Source: Deltaproteobacteria bacterium
GTDB taxonomy: Bacteria; Myxococcota_A; UBA9042; PHBI01; JACKFB01
NCBI GenBank assembly: GCA_020632695.1
Contig: JACKFB010000009.1
Span: forward strand, 1 to 64,000
Reading direction: 5' to 3'
Length of the DNA stretch: 64,000 nucleotides
Positions 13,101 to 22,614 of this stretch are shown here, piece by piece. The notes under the pieces are model-generated. The model was not told the DNA's origin and made no database searches. It saw nothing but the letters and a program-made list of their open reading frames with translations. Position numbers and translations under genes: made by a program. The first letter of the stretch is position 1. The number at the start of each line of letters is the position of its first letter.

Positions 13101-16100
13101 GCAGCAAGGTCTCGAAGGCGTGCCGCAGGGCAGGGGAGCCCGAGCCCTCGCCCTCGAGCTTCCCTGCCTCGGTCAGGTACTCCAGCGCGGTCTCCGGCGC
13201 CTGCAGGTGGTCGGCGTTCACCTCCGCCCGCTCGATGAGCAGGCGCGCGCGGAGCGCATCGGTGGGCGCCAGCGCGATGCGCTTGCCCAGCACCTCGTCC
13301 ACCGCGGCGAAGTCCTCGCGGCGGCGCTCCACCCGGTGCAGCGAGGTCAGGGCGAAGGCGTGCTCCGGCTCGATGGCGAGGATGGCCTGCGCCGCGTCGC
13401 GGGCCGCGTCCAGATCCCCCGTGTGCACCTCGGCGGTCTGGGCCAGCCGCGCCAGCAGATCGACCCGGGCCTCGGGATCCAGCTCGGGATCCTCGAGCGC
13501 CAGCGTGAGCACCCGCGCCAGGTCGTCGAAGCGGTGGGCCTCGCCCAGCAAGCGCTGCAGACGGCCGCGCAGCTCGGCGTCCAGCGCCGCTCCCGGCAGC
13601 TCCTCCATCAGGAGGCGCGTCGCGGTCTCGGGATCCTCCACGTGGTCCATCGTCAGCACGGCCAGCCGCCGCCGGTGCTGCGAGCGGGCCTCCGGCGCGG
13701 GCTCGACCTCGACCCAGCGGGTCAGGATGCGCGCCTCGTCCGTCGGCCGCTCGCACTCCGCGTAGTAGCGGGCCAGCATGGCGAGGGCGTCGAGGTTGTC
13801 CGGCTGACGCACCAGGAGCCGCTCGTAGAAGGGCGCCGCCGCCTCGTCGTCGCCGAGCACCGCGTCGTGGATGTTGGCGACCTTGAAGAGGAAGCGCTCC
13901 TCGAGCTCTGCCGAGAGGTCGTCGGAGAGCCTGGCCTCGTAGAGGTCCGCCAGCCGCGGCCACAGGTCGCGCCGCCGCGCCAGGTCGTCGAGCTGTCCTT
14001 CGATCTCGGCGTCCCCGGGGGCCTCCCGCGCCGCCTGGGCCAGGCGCTCGAAGGCGCCATCGGGGTCGTCGGCCCGGTCGTGCAGCCGCGACAGCTCGAG
14101 CAGCGCGCTGCGGCGGTCCACCGTGTCGTCCATCACCCGGAAGCGCGCCTCGGCGATGGTGGCGCGCAGCGCGTCGGTGGCGCGGTCGTCGAGGCTGGCC
14201 TCCAGGAGGACCGCGGCCGAGTCCACCGCGGGCTTCCACGCGGGGGAGTCGTGCTCGGCGGAGGCGAGGAAGGTCGCGAGGAGCAGCTCGGCGTCCTCCG
14301 GGGCGGCCTCCACGCTGAGGGCGGCGCGCACCTCGGCGATGCCGTCGGGAGCGGTGGTCGGATCGGCGAGCAGGGACTCGGCCAGGCGCAGGCGGAAGGG
14401 GGCGACGGTGGTCGGGTCGTTGCGATCGATCCACGTCCGCAGATGGGCGCGCAGCGCCTCGACGTGGCCGGTGCTGCTCCACAGATCCACGATGCGCCAC
14501 GCCAGGTCGGCGTCCGTCGGCGACAGCTCCAGCGCTTGCTCGAGCAGCGCCGCCGCCCGGTCGGGCGCCTCGAGCCGGAGCGCGGCGACGTCGGCCGCGC
14601 GCAGCAGGTCGGTGCGCTTCTCCTGCGCATCGAAGGCGTGGTGGGCCGAGGCCTCGAGCAGGTCGGTCAGCTCCGCCCACGACTCGGTGGTCTCGAGCAG
14701 CTCCAGCAGCTCCGCGCGCGCCTCGTCCAGGTCCGGCTGACGCTCGAGCGCCAGCTTGTAGTCGCGGATCGCGGTCTGGGAGTCCTCCTGGTGCCGCAGC
14801 GCGATCCGCGCCCGGTGGACGATCTGGGTCGGGCTCGCCATCCCCTCGGCGATCATCCGATCGTAGAGCGCCCCGAGATCCGCGTACGCGTCGAGCCGCC
14901 CGGCCAGCGCCTCGAGCGCGTCCAGGTGCTCGTCGGGCTCGTCGACGCGCAGCAGCAGGGCCTTCGAGCTCTCGTAGGCGCCCTCGGGATCGCCCAGGTG
15001 CTCCTCCTGGACGCGCGCCACCTTCGCCAGGCACTCGATCTGCAAGCGCGTGTCGCCCTCCGCCTCGAGGGTGCTGCGGTAGAGCGCCACCAGCTTGGTC
15101 CAGGCCTCGGTGCGCTCGTAGAAGGGTTCCAACGCCTCGAAGATCGAGGTGCGCTCGACCCCTTCGCCCCACATCGCCTCGAGGGCCTCCACCGCCGCCT
15201 CGTCGTCGGGGGCCTCGTCGAGCAGCTCCCGGTAGAGCGCCACCGCGCGCGAGGGGTCGTGCAGCGGCCCGTGCGCCAGCTCGGCCAGCTCGTGCCGGAG
15301 CGCGCGCGTGTCCTCGTCCGCGTCGGCCACGTCGATGCGGTGCTCCAGCAGCTCGGCCAGCTCGCGGGGGGCCTCCATGCGGCGGAGCAGCGCGGCGAGC
15401 TCATCGAAGCCCTCCGGATCACGCGGATCTTCGACCAGCACGGTCTCGTAGGCGGCGACGGCCTCGCGCTCGTGCTTGGGCAGCCCGGCGAGGAGCCGGG
15501 CCATCTCGAGGCGCAGCGCCCGGCGGGCCGCGCGGTCGAGCGTGGTCTCCTCGCGCAGCCGCAGCACGGCGACGAGGTCCTCCGCCTTGTCGCCGGCGCG
15601 GGCCAGCTCCTCCAGGGCGTCGAGGGCGCCCCCGTGGCTGGGCTTCAACGACACGATGGTCTGCCAGAGCAGCACCATCGCCTCCGGAGCCACACCGTGC
15701 GCCTGCAGCAGCGCGATGGCCTCGTCCAGCGCCTGCACCCGCGCGGTCACCGAGGTGGCCCGGCGGGCGCCGTCGAGCAGCAGCAGCACCGCCTCGTCGA
15801 CCCGCCCCGATCCGACCGCGGCGCGCACGGCCAGCTCGCGCGCCTCGGCGGCGGCGGGTCCCGTGGTCGTCGACGCCAGGACTCGCCCCGCGTGGGCGAA
15901 GGCCTCGGCTGGCGCGTCGAGGGGGCCGATCATCAGGCGCGCCAGCTCCAGGTGGAGCGCCTCGCTGTCGATGCCCGGGTCGCCTGCCTCGAGCGTCTGC
16001 TGGAGCACGGTGGCCAGCGGCGCCGGAGCCTCCGCGGCGCGGTGCGCGGTGGCCAGGGCCGACCGGGCGGCCGCGTGCCCGTCGTCGGTGCGGGCGAGGG

Positions 16101-19100
16101 CGGTCAGGGCGGCGACGGCCGGCGGGAAGGTCGGCAGCTCGCTGAGCGCCGCGGCGTACGCTTCGATGGCGCCGGGCAGGTCGCCCAGGCGGTTCTCCCG
16201 GATCTGCCCGAGGGTGAAGAGCAGGATACGCTCGCGGTCGGCGTCGCCTTCTCGGCGCGCGATGTCGAGCCGGATCTCGATGAGGTCGGCCTTGTCCTGC
16301 CACCGACCGGCCGCCTGGTGCAGGCGGTCCAGGGCGTTCAGCGCGTCGGGATCGTCGGGGGCCCGCTCGCGGATGAGCTCGAGGATGCGCACCGCCTCGT
16401 CCGGCTCGCGCAGCTCTTCCTCTGCCAGGCTGGCCGCGCGCCGCAGCCACGCCAGCGAGGCGGCCTCCGGCTGCGCCTTGGTCTGCGCCGCGCACGCGAC
16501 GAGCAGCTCGACCAGCTCGCCGAACCGCGCCTGCGAACCCAGCATCGCCTCGAGGCGCTCGATCGCCTCGGCGCGCTCGGTCTGCAGCGCCGGGTCGGTG
16601 GCCGCGCGCGTCTCTTCGACGATGCGCCGCAAGAACGCGATGGCCTGGTCGGTCTGGCCTGCCTCGTCGAGCAGGATGCTGGCCTCCTTGAAGAAGGCGA
16701 GCCGCTTGGCCGGCACCGACTCGATCTCGGCGCGTCGCCTGAGCACTCCGATGCGCAGCGCCGCGCGACCCACCCGCTGGTAGAGCTGGTCCAGGGCTTC
16801 GAGCGCCTCGCGCTCGATGGGGCCATGGTCCACCCGCAAGGCCTCCCACGCCTTGATGGCCCGCTCGTCGTCGTCGAGCCGGGTCTCGGCGGTGACGGCC
16901 ACCCGCTTGATGAGCTCGGAGCGCACCGCGCTGTCGTCGATGCGGCTCGCCGCGTCCTCGCACAGCGTCGCGTAGGTGGCCCACAGGCCCAGCGGCCCGA
17001 CCAGGTGGTCGAGCAGCTCCAGCGCGCGCTCGTTGTCCGGCGCCTCGGTGAGCGCCCGCCCGGCCAGCTCGAAGGCCCGCCGCGCGACCACCGGGTCCCG
17101 GTCGCCGATGGTGGCCAGCTCCACGGTGGGCACGACCAGCCGCGCCGCCTGCAGGAGCACCTTGGCCCGCGGCTCGCCCGGCGGTCCGAGGGTGGCGCGC
17201 ACCTCCTCCAGGGCCGCCCGGCCCCAGTCGTCCTCGGCCGTCTCGAAGTGGGACTCCAGTCCGGCGATGATGCGCTGGCGGATGGGCTCGCTCGTGGGGT
17301 CCGCCGCGGCGAGGTCCAGCAGCACCTCGCGGGCGTCTGCGCCGCAGGTGGGGCTCGCCACCAGGGCCAGCAGCTCCCGCACGGCGTGCTCGCTCTCGTT
17401 CAGCCGCTCCAGCCGCACGAAGGCGCGCGCCAGGCGCACCCGGTCGGCCTTGGCCGGGTCGGTCTGGGCCTCGGCCCGCCGCAACAGGTGGGCGGCCAGG
17501 TCCTCCCAGCGCTCCAGCGTCTCGTAGGCGGCCTCCAGCCGCTCGGCGACCTCGTCGTCGGTCGGGTCCTCGGTGGCCAGCCGCTCCCAGTGCTCCACCG
17601 CGTCGTCGATGCGCCCCAGCGGCCCGGCCAGCAGCTCGCAGGCGTCCACGATGCGCTGGCGGCGCTCGGCGCCGGGCAGCACACCCTCGCTCGAGGCGAG
17701 CAGCACCCGCACCAGCGCCTCGTGGTCCTCGCGTGCGCGGTACAGCACGACCAGGGCCTCGAGCACCTCCGGGTACTGCACGCCGGCGCTCGGCTCGTCG
17801 AGGATCGCTTCGTACAGCTCGATCGCCTCGTCGTCGGCGCCGAGCCGCTCGCGCAGGAGCCTGGCCAGCTCGATGCGCAGCTGGTCCCGCACCCCGCTGC
17901 CCGACGGCCGCGGCCCGTCCGGCGGCGCCTCGAGCCCCACCGCGCTGCGCCAGAGGTCGGCGAGCTCGCCGTACGCGTCGGACTCGCCCGCCAGACGCTC
18001 GAGCTCGCTCCACACGGCCCGGTCGTCGGGGTCGATGACGAAGATCCGCACCTGGGCCTCGAAGGCGCCCCGGGCGTCGGCCAGCTCGTGCTCGCAGATC
18101 CGCGCCAGCTCGGCGGCGACCGTCAGCCGCTCGTCCGAGGTGGGGCTCGTGTCCGCGCGGACGGCGAGCACCCGCGCGAGCTGGGCGTGATCTCCAGATT
18201 CGCGGTACACGCCCTCCAGGACTGGAGCGACCGCGGCGGGGGCCTCGCCGGCCTCGAACATCGCCTCCAGGGTGGCGATGACCGCCGCGCGATCCGCCTC
18301 CGGGTGGTCGAGCAGATCGCGCAGGTGCAGCGCGGCCATCGAGGGCTCTGCGGTCTGCTCGCGGTAGAGCCGCGCCAGCTCGAACTGCAGGGCCGCCCGC
18401 CGCTCGGCCGTGGCCAGCCGGGGGCACAGGTCCTCCAGCGCCGAGGTCAGCTCACCCCACGCCTCGTCGGCGCTCAGCGCGCGCCGCAGGCTGACCAGCG
18501 CCTCCTCGTCGTCCGGCTCCTGGTCGAGGATGTCCTGGTAGGTGGCCGCCGCGCGCTCGAGGTCGAGGAACACGTCCTCGTAGAGCTGCCCCAGGCGGCG
18601 ACGCGCATCCCGGCCCCGCTCGGGGTCCTCGGCGTGCTCGGCCCGTGCCCGCAGCACCTCCTCCAGCCCCTCGAAGTCGTGACGGCTGAGGTGGATCTCC
18701 TCGAGCGCGTCGAGGGCCGCCATGTCGCCCGGCGCGAGCTGGAGCACACGGCGGAAGTGCACGATGGCGCCGTCCGCGTTGGCCAGCTTGCCGCGGAGCA
18801 CCGCGCCGAGGCTCCGGTGCAGCAGCACGCGCGATCCGGTCGCGCCGTCGGGCACCCGGGCGGTCGCCTCGCCGAGGAAGTGCGAGGCGTCCTCCCAGCC
18901 GTCGGCCGCCTCGGCCGCCGCCTCGAAGTGGCCGAGCGCCTCCACGTCGCCGCGGTCCGCCTCGAGCAGCAGCGCCTGACCCCAGGCTTCGAGCGCGCCC
19001 GACGCGTCGCCGGCCTGCTCGCGCAGATCGGCCACCTCGCGCCACGCGTTCTCGCGCTCGGCCACGTCGTCGGAGTGGGTGGCGATGACCTCCTGGGCCC

Positions 19101-21564
19101 GCAGACGCGCCGGCGCGTCCAGGCGCACGTCGTGCTCGGCCAGCAGCTTGCGCGCGATGTCGTCGCGGTGGCGGGCGGCCTCGATGGCGTCCAAGAGGCT
19201 GGCCTGCGCGGTGGCCGGGTCGCCGAGCAGCTCCGACTCGACGCGGGCGATCTCCACGTGGATGTCTGCCTGCAGCGGGGCGTCGTCGGACTTGCGCGCG
19301 AAGTCGCGCAGCAGGGCCACGTAGCCCTTCCAGTCGCTGCGCGGAGCATAGAGCCCGGTCAGGCGGTCCCAGGCCCGCCGCGTCACCCAGGCCCGCTGGA
19401 GGAAGTCGCGCGCGTGGCTGTTGAAGGGGCTCAGCTCGCAGATCTGGGCGAAGAGCGCCAGGGCGCGCTCCTCCTCGCCGAGGCGGGTGTGCAGGATCTC
19501 GCCCATCTCCTGCAGGATCTCGACCTTCTTCTTCTTGGTGGCGGCCGACTCGAGCTGGGTCTCCAGCAGGCGCACGTAGCCCGGCCAGTCCTCCTGCTCG
19601 ACGCTCAGCTCCTGCAGCGCGGCCAGCGCCTCGTCGTGGCCCGGCTCGAGCTTCAGCACCTCGCGCCAACACGCGCGCGCCTCCTCGGGCAGGAAGAGCT
19701 CGTGGGTGGCGATCTTCGCCAGCTCGACCAGGACGTCCACCCGCGCAGGACCGTCGAGCAGCGCGAGCTCCTGCTGATAGGTCTCGTAGGTGCGGGCCGA
19801 GTCGCTGCGGCGGCGATGGATCTCGCGCAGCCGATGCAGCACCTCCACGTTGCGCGGATCGAGCTCGAGCAGGCGCTCCAGGACCGGGATGGCGTCGGCG
19901 TCCGAGCGCATGCGCTCGAGGTAGAGGTCGCCGATGCGGGTGAAGAGGGCGAAGAGCTCCTCCGGATCCTCGGTCAGCTCGATCTTCTGGCGCAACACCC
20001 CGATGAGGTCGCCCCAACGCTGCCGGTCCTCGTAGCGCGAGGCCAGGTCGTCGAGGGCCCGCTCGTTGGACGGCGCCAGCGCGACGATGCGCTGGTAGGT
20101 CGCGATGACCATGTCGTCCATCGGCAGGCGCTCGGGGGACTGGTAGAGCGCGATCAGCTCGAAGAGCAGGTCCACCTTCTGCTGCACGGCGTCGTCGGGC
20201 AGCGCGCGCACCCAGGCGTCCAGGTGCTCGGCGAGGGCGTGCCAGCGCCCGCTCTCGGTGTAGAGCCGCCGCAGCTCGCTGTTGGCCTCGTCGTGGTACG
20301 GCTCGTCGTCCAGGATGCGGCGCCACGCCTCGATGGCCTTCTCGCGGCTGTCCAGCTCGCCCGCCGCCAGCTCGGCCATCTCGCCGGCGACCCGGATGCG
20401 CTCGGGCGCCAGATCCTCGCCGATGAGCGCGCCGTGGAGCTGCGCCAGCGTCGCGTAGGCCCGGCGCGGCTCGTCGCGCCCCGCGTACCAGTCCCGGTAG
20501 AAGGCCAGGACCTCGACCGAGAGCGGCGCGCTGACCCGAACGCGCCGGTACATCTTCTCTGCACGGTCCGGCGCGTCCAGCTCGGCCTCGAGCAGCCGCG
20601 CGGCCTCGAGCAGCAGCACCACCTGGTCGCGCGGCTCCTCGGCCTGGCGCGCGGCCTCGTCCAGCAGCGCGACCGCCCCCTCCCACTCGCGCCCCGCCGA
20701 GCGCCGGTCGGCTCGCGCCAGCACGTCACGGGCCCACTCGCTGACCGCCTCACGGGAGAACTGGAGCACCTCGCGCGCCCGGTCGGGGCGCCCCAGGTCG
20801 ACGCGCAGGATGCGGAAGAGCCGCCGCGCCAGGATGATCCGCAGGTCGGGGCTGGCCTCGGCCATCTCCGCCTGATAGCGCTCCACCACGGCCGTCGCAG
20901 CGTCGGTGTCGGCGATGACCGTGTCGGTGACCAGCCGGGTGCCTCGCTGGCGCGCCGCAGGCGTCGGCGGGGTCGAGAGCGCTTCGACCGCCTCGATGCG
21001 CTCGAGGATGGCCGGGTCCTCCGGGGCCAGCTCCCGCAGCAGGTCGAGGGCGCGCCGCGCCGGCCCCAGCCGGCCGGCGTGGAGATGGCGGTCGGCCAGC
21101 AGCGACAGCGCCGCGCTGCGGCTCTCGGCAGAGCCGACCTGGGCGCGCGCCTCCACCAGCGCATCGGGAGCGTCGTCGATCTCCGGCGAGCCGAGGAGCG
21201 CCCACGCGCTCTCGATGACCTCGGGCTCCGGACACCGCCGCCAGGCGCCGGCGAGCGCGGTCGCCGCCTTCTGACGATCCTCGGGAGACTCCTCCGTGCT
21301 GCGGAGCTGCGCCGCGCGCACCAGCAGCGCCGCCGCCTCGCGATCGGGTCTGGCCTCCGCCGCCTCCTCGAGGGCCGCGGCCACCAGCCTGCGCGCGGCG
21401 GACTCCAGCTCCGGGTTCGCCTCCGCCAGCGCGGCGCGCAACCCGGTGAGCAGGGCCCGGTAATCGCCGGCACCCACGCACGCCGAGGCCAGCTCTTCGA
21501 GGAGCTTGACATCCGCCGGGTCGCTGCCGACGCGTGAAAGGAGTTCTGGTATGCCGGAGCTCAC
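10198..21564 (-). CDS. giant tetratricopeptide-repeat protein (3788 aa)
   Basis: A single uninterrupted frame of 3788 residues built almost entirely from TPR-like helical hairpins. Recurring pieces such as EELAxLYE, LGDLEGAxxAYxxAL and AxxALDALxxLY are spaced 34-40 residues apart. There is no signal peptide, no membrane helix, and hardly any cysteine, so it is most likely a cytoplasmic scaffold. The start is GTG at 21564, with GGGGAG four bases upstream. A good promoter lies about 30 bp upstream. Very long TPR proteins of this style occur in Myxococcota, but I know of no function for them. The antisense strand also has a very long open frame, caused by codon bias. It is divergent from the aminotransferase gene. 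Confidence 0.85.
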   Translation of the reverse strand: MSSGIPELLSRVGSDPADVKLLEELASACVGAGDYRALLTGLRAALAEANPELESAARRLVAAALEEAAEARPDREAAALLVRAAQLRSTEESPEDRQKAATALAGAWRRCPEPEVIESAWALLGSPEIDDAPDALVEARAQVGSAESRSAALSLLADRHLHAGRLGPARRALDLLRELAPEDPAILERIEAVEALSTPPTPAARQRGTRLVTDTVIADTDAATAVVERYQAEMAEASPDLRIILARRLFRILRVDLGRPDRAREVLQFSREAVSEWARDVLARADRRSAGREWEGAVALLDEAARQAEEPRDQVVLLLEAARLLEAELDAPDRAEKMYRRVRVSAPLSVEVLAFYRDWYAGRDEPRRAYATLAQLHGALIGEDLAPERIRVAGEMAELAAGELDSREKAIEAWRRILDDEPYHDEANSELRRLYTESGRWHALAEHLDAWVRALPDDAVQQKVDLLFELIALYQSPERLPMDDMVIATYQRIVALAPSNERALDDLASRYEDRQRWGDLIGVLRQKIELTEDPEELFALFTRIGDLYLERMRSDADAIPVLERLLELDPRNVEVLHRLREIHRRRSDSARTYETYQQELALLDGPARVDVLVELAKIATHELFLPEEARACWREVLKLEPGHDEALAALQELSVEQEDWPGYVRLLETQLESAATKKKKVEILQEMGEILHTRLGEEERALALFAQICELSPFNSHARDFLQRAWVTRRAWDRLTGLYAPRSDWKGYVALLRDFARKSDDAPLQADIHVEIARVESELLGDPATAQASLLDAIEAARHRDDIARKLLAEHDVRLDAPARLRAQEVIATHSDDVAERENAWREVADLREQAGDASGALEAWGQALLLEADRGDVEALGHFEAAAEAADGWEDASHFLGEATARVPDGATGSRVLLHRSLGAVLRGKLANADGAIVHFRRVLQLAPGDMAALDALEEIHLSRHDFEGLEEVLRARAEHAEDPERGRDARRRLGQLYEDVFLDLERAAATYQDILDQEPDDEEALVSLRRALSADEAWGELTSALEDLCPRLATAERRAALQFELARLYREQTAEPSMAALHLRDLLDHPEADRAAVIATLEAMFEAGEAPAAVAPVLEGVYRESGDHAQLARVLAVRADTSPTSDERLTVAAELARICEHELADARGAFEAQVRIFVIDPDDRAVWSELERLAGESDAYGELADLWRSAVGLEAPPDGPRPSGSGVRDQLRIELARLLRERLGADDEAIELYEAILDEPSAGVQYPEVLEALVVLYRAREDHEALVRVLLASSEGVLPGAERRQRIVDACELLAGPLGRIDDAVEHWERLATEDPTDDEVAERLEAAYETLERWEDLAAHLLRRAEAQTDPAKADRVRLARAFVRLERLNESEHAVRELLALVASPTCGADAREVLLDLAAADPTSEPIRQRIIAGLESHFETAEDDWGRAALEEVRATLGPPGEPRAKVLLQAARLVVPTVELATIGDRDPVVARRAFELAGRALTEAPDNERALELLDHLVGPLGLWATYATLCEDAASRIDDSAVRSELIKRVAVTAETRLDDDERAIKAWEALRVDHGPIEREALEALDQLYQRVGRAALRIGVLRRRAEIESVPAKRLAFFKEASILLDEAGQTDQAIAFLRRIVEETRAATDPALQTERAEAIERLEAMLGSQARFGELVELLVACAAQTKAQPEAASLAWLRRAASLAEEELREPDEAVRILELIRERAPDDPDALNALDRLHQAAGRWQDKADLIEIRLDIARREGDADRERILLFTLGQIRENRLGDLPGAIEAYAAALSELPTFPPAVAALTALARTDDGHAAARSALATAHRAAEAPAPLATVLQQTLEAGDPGIDSEALHLELARLMIGPLDAPAEAFAHAGRVLASTTTGPAAAEARELAVRAAVGSGRVDEAVLLLLDGARRATSVTARVQALDEAIALLQAHGVAPEAMVLLWQTIVSLKPSHGGALDALEELARAGDKAEDLVAVLRLREETTLDRAARRALRLEMARLLAGLPKHEREAVAAYETVLVEDPRDPEGFDELAALLRRMEAPRELAELLEHRIDVADADEDTRALRHELAELAHGPLHDPSRAVALYRELLDEAPDDEAAVEALEAMWGEGVERTSIFEALEPFYERTEAWTKLVALYRSTLEAEGDTRLQIECLAKVARVQEEHLGDPEGAYESSKALLLRVDEPDEHLDALEALAGRLDAYADLGALYDRMIAEGMASPTQIVHRARIALRHQEDSQTAIRDYKLALERQPDLDEARAELLELLETTESWAELTDLLEASAHHAFDAQEKRTDLLRAADVAALRLEAPDRAAALLEQALELSPTDADLAWRIVDLWSSTGHVEALRAHLRTWIDRNDPTTVAPFRLRLAESLLADPTTAPDGIAEVRAALSVEAAPEDAELLLATFLASAEHDSPAWKPAVDSAAVLLEASLDDRATDALRATIAEARFRVMDDTVDRRSALLELSRLHDRADDPDGAFERLAQAAREAPGDAEIEGQLDDLARRRDLWPRLADLYEARLSDDLSAELEERFLFKVANIHDAVLGDDEAAAPFYERLLVRQPDNLDALAMLARYYAECERPTDEARILTRWVEVEPAPEARSQHRRRLAVLTMDHVEDPETATRLLMEELPGAALDAELRGRLQRLLGEAHRFDDLARVLTLALEDPELDPEARVDLLARLAQTAEVHTGDLDAARDAAQAILAIEPEHAFALTSLHRVERRREDFAAVDEVLGKRIALAPTDALRARLLIERAEVNADHLQAPETALEYLTEAGKLEGEGSGSPALRHAFETLLRTPSTRVEAARALAPRYEAAEDWPGLASVLAMQQSGARSDEERETLARRAAGVMRERIGDPGAGLRVLLNAFEQLRGHGPLRADIEAAAEASDGFAQVAAASRRIMAAQPEVAVVRDLGPWLGAIERDRLQDPRAATETFERVLAADELNQEAMEALDALYRELSAWDALRLLLDRRLTVVSDEDRPRILEELAQLATRIEGPAAALRWWRDLLWARPEHAAARQSLEAMLGDPTTAREAVEVLEPVYRKESDWTALVRLFERQLAASAPGPETARLHVQAGDIYETRLDDAASAFKHFDAAFRQQPDDAELLRRLEHLASQLERWSELADAVEAVLPALDDRSRRTDLLLHAAQIREVKTGEPERAVASLRQVLADQPDHRAALMGLRRLHRARGDEQDLAEVTAALARITPGGEQRSALWSELLLLATRLGDDDLRVEAARAKAAGEDGDIEELAKVYEEAGRFDALADLLAERAEVVGSAPERAALRMRLGRLREERLGDLEGATDAYTDALDQDAEAVGAFDALKRIYRQREDWGGLFGLVARRAEGLGESAEAAGLWTELGALADTHLDNQPEAIRAYERALELDPDAADARDALIQIFQARHRPAELVELLVAKARRQSAPESLDLLAEAAELYVGPLDDAAKARPLLEEVLAAAPDHLGARRATAHLDDKEGRHAEAAAGYNALLPDLPEAARVDTLLALGRLYREKLDQPHEAAKALLAARDLAPDDAGLTVVLRELLQETGSWEELRDLLERDFEASASANERSERALALARLYQEHLDDAEGFSTWIARAEEARRDNPEVAEALIAWHTSRGEWAEVATRLEWLVNYLQGKKLLGELPRRAYELGGLFERLDAPDKALEYYKIALQADGTYLPNLVAFGRLLIAREAWDRALRVHQNLLMQRQKIEDPQTRSQVLYHLALACHELEQDAQARQYLKRLLAEAPTHPEGLALQARIAG

Positions 21565-21593
21565 GCGTCTCCCCGCGCCGTCTGGTGTGGCCG

Positions 21594-21623
21594 CTTATAC
21601 TCCACGAGCCTCCAGAGCGACAA
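21594..21623 (-). promoter_or_regulatory. sigma-70-type promoter for the giant TPR gene
   Basis: On the minus strand TTGTCG (21623-21618) and TATAAG (21599-21594, 5 of 6 matches) are separated by 18 bp. Transcription would start near 21587, leaving a leader of about 23 bases before the GTG at 21564. The same AT-rich patch read on the plus strand gives TATACT (21596-21601) and might serve the aminotransferase gene, but no matching -35 is seen there. Confidence 0.55.
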
Positions 21624-21692
21624 CCGGGCCACCCGCCCTGGATTCTGCCAGCGCGCGTGGTACGAAGCGGCAGCAACCCGCAGGAGGTCCCC

Positions 21693-22595
21693 ATGCGCGC
21701 CCCGGAGGATGTACTCCCCACCGTCTGGCTCGACGGCGCCTACGCGCCAGCGGCGACGGCGCGCGTGAGCGTGTTCGACCGCGGCTTCCTGATGGCCGAC
21801 GGCGCCTTCGAGACGATGCACGTCAAGGGCGGCGCGATCCTGGCCCTGGAGGCCCACGCGGCGCGTCTGTGGCGCGCGGCGGAGTTCCTCGCCATCCGGC
21901 TGCCGTGGGACGCCGCCGGGCTCCGGGCGGGGCTGGCGGGCTTGCTGCAGCGCAACGGTCTCGCGTCGCCGGGCTCTCCGGAGGCGGCGCTGCGCGTGAC
22001 GATGAGTCGCGGCGCCTCGATGACCGGGCCGCCGACGGTGGTGGCGTTCTTGCGGCAGGTCGGCGCCGCCCAGGCGCGACGCCGCGCCGAGGGGCTGAAC
22101 CTGCACACCTTGCCGCTGCCGGGCCGGGGAAGCGCCGAGATGGCACGGCACAAGACGCTGAGCTACCTGCCCAGCGCCCTCGGCTCCGTGTGGCTGGCCG
22201 GCCGCACCGACGACCCTCGCGCCGAGGGGCTCTTCGTCAGCGAGCAGGGCTGCGTGCTCGAGGGGATGGCCACCAACATCGCGATCGTCGAGTCGGGGCG
22301 CCTGGTGACGCCGCCCATCGCGTCGGGGGTGCTCGCCGGGACCGCTCGGGACCTGGTGCTGCGGATGGCCGCCGAGGCGGGGATGGGCCCGCTCGAGGAG
22401 GAGATCCCGCGCGAGCGCCTGACGCGGGCGGACGAGGTGCTGGCGATGGCCAGCACGCTCCACGTGGCGCCGGTCGTCTCGCTGGACGGCCAGCCCGTCG
22501 GGGGAGGGCGGCCCGGCCCGGTCACCCGCACCCTCCAGGCGGCCTTCGAGGCGGCGGTGGACGAGGACGTCCGCGCCTGGCACGCCGCCGGTTGA
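21693..22595 (+). CDS. class IV aminotransferase / aminodeoxychorismate lyase family
   Basis: A 300-residue PLP enzyme of the fold-type IV family, which includes branched-chain aminotransferase (IlvE), D-amino-acid aminotransferase and 4-amino-4-deoxychorismate lyase (PabC). Visible family marks are VFDRGFLMADGAFETM near the N-terminus, the PLP-binding Lys154 in RHKTLSYLP, the LEGMATNIA block that replaces the usual E-x-S-T-S-N, and the PPIASGVLAGTAR phosphate-binding segment. The ATG at 21693 is 5 bases after a perfect AGGAGG (21682-21687). Longer starts would add an unrelated leader. Substrate cannot be fixed from sequence alone. The KTLSYL context is closer to the PabC/D-aminotransferase side than to IlvE. 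It stands alone and is divergent from the giant TPR gene. Confidence 0.85.
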   Translation: MRAPEDVLPTVWLDGAYAPAATARVSVFDRGFLMADGAFETMHVKGGAILALEAHAARLWRAAEFLAIRLPWDAAGLRAGLAGLLQRNGLASPGSPEAALRVTMSRGASMTGPPTVVAFLRQVGAAQARRRAEGLNLHTLPLPGRGSAEMARHKTLSYLPSALGSVWLAGRTDDPRAEGLFVSEQGCVLEGMATNIAIVESGRLVTPPIASGVLAGTARDLVLRMAAEAGMGPLEEEIPRERLTRADEVLAMASTLHVAPVVSLDGQPVGGGRPGPVTRTLQAAFEAAVDEDVRAWHAAG

Positions 22596-22614
22596 GCGAG
22601 GGGCGCCGAGGCGG

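Noticed and set aside
10237..21537. A 3766-codon plus-strand frame opposite the giant TPR gene.
   Set aside because: High-GC antisense shadow with no domain. The minus strand has repeated TPR patterns, a promoter and a start.
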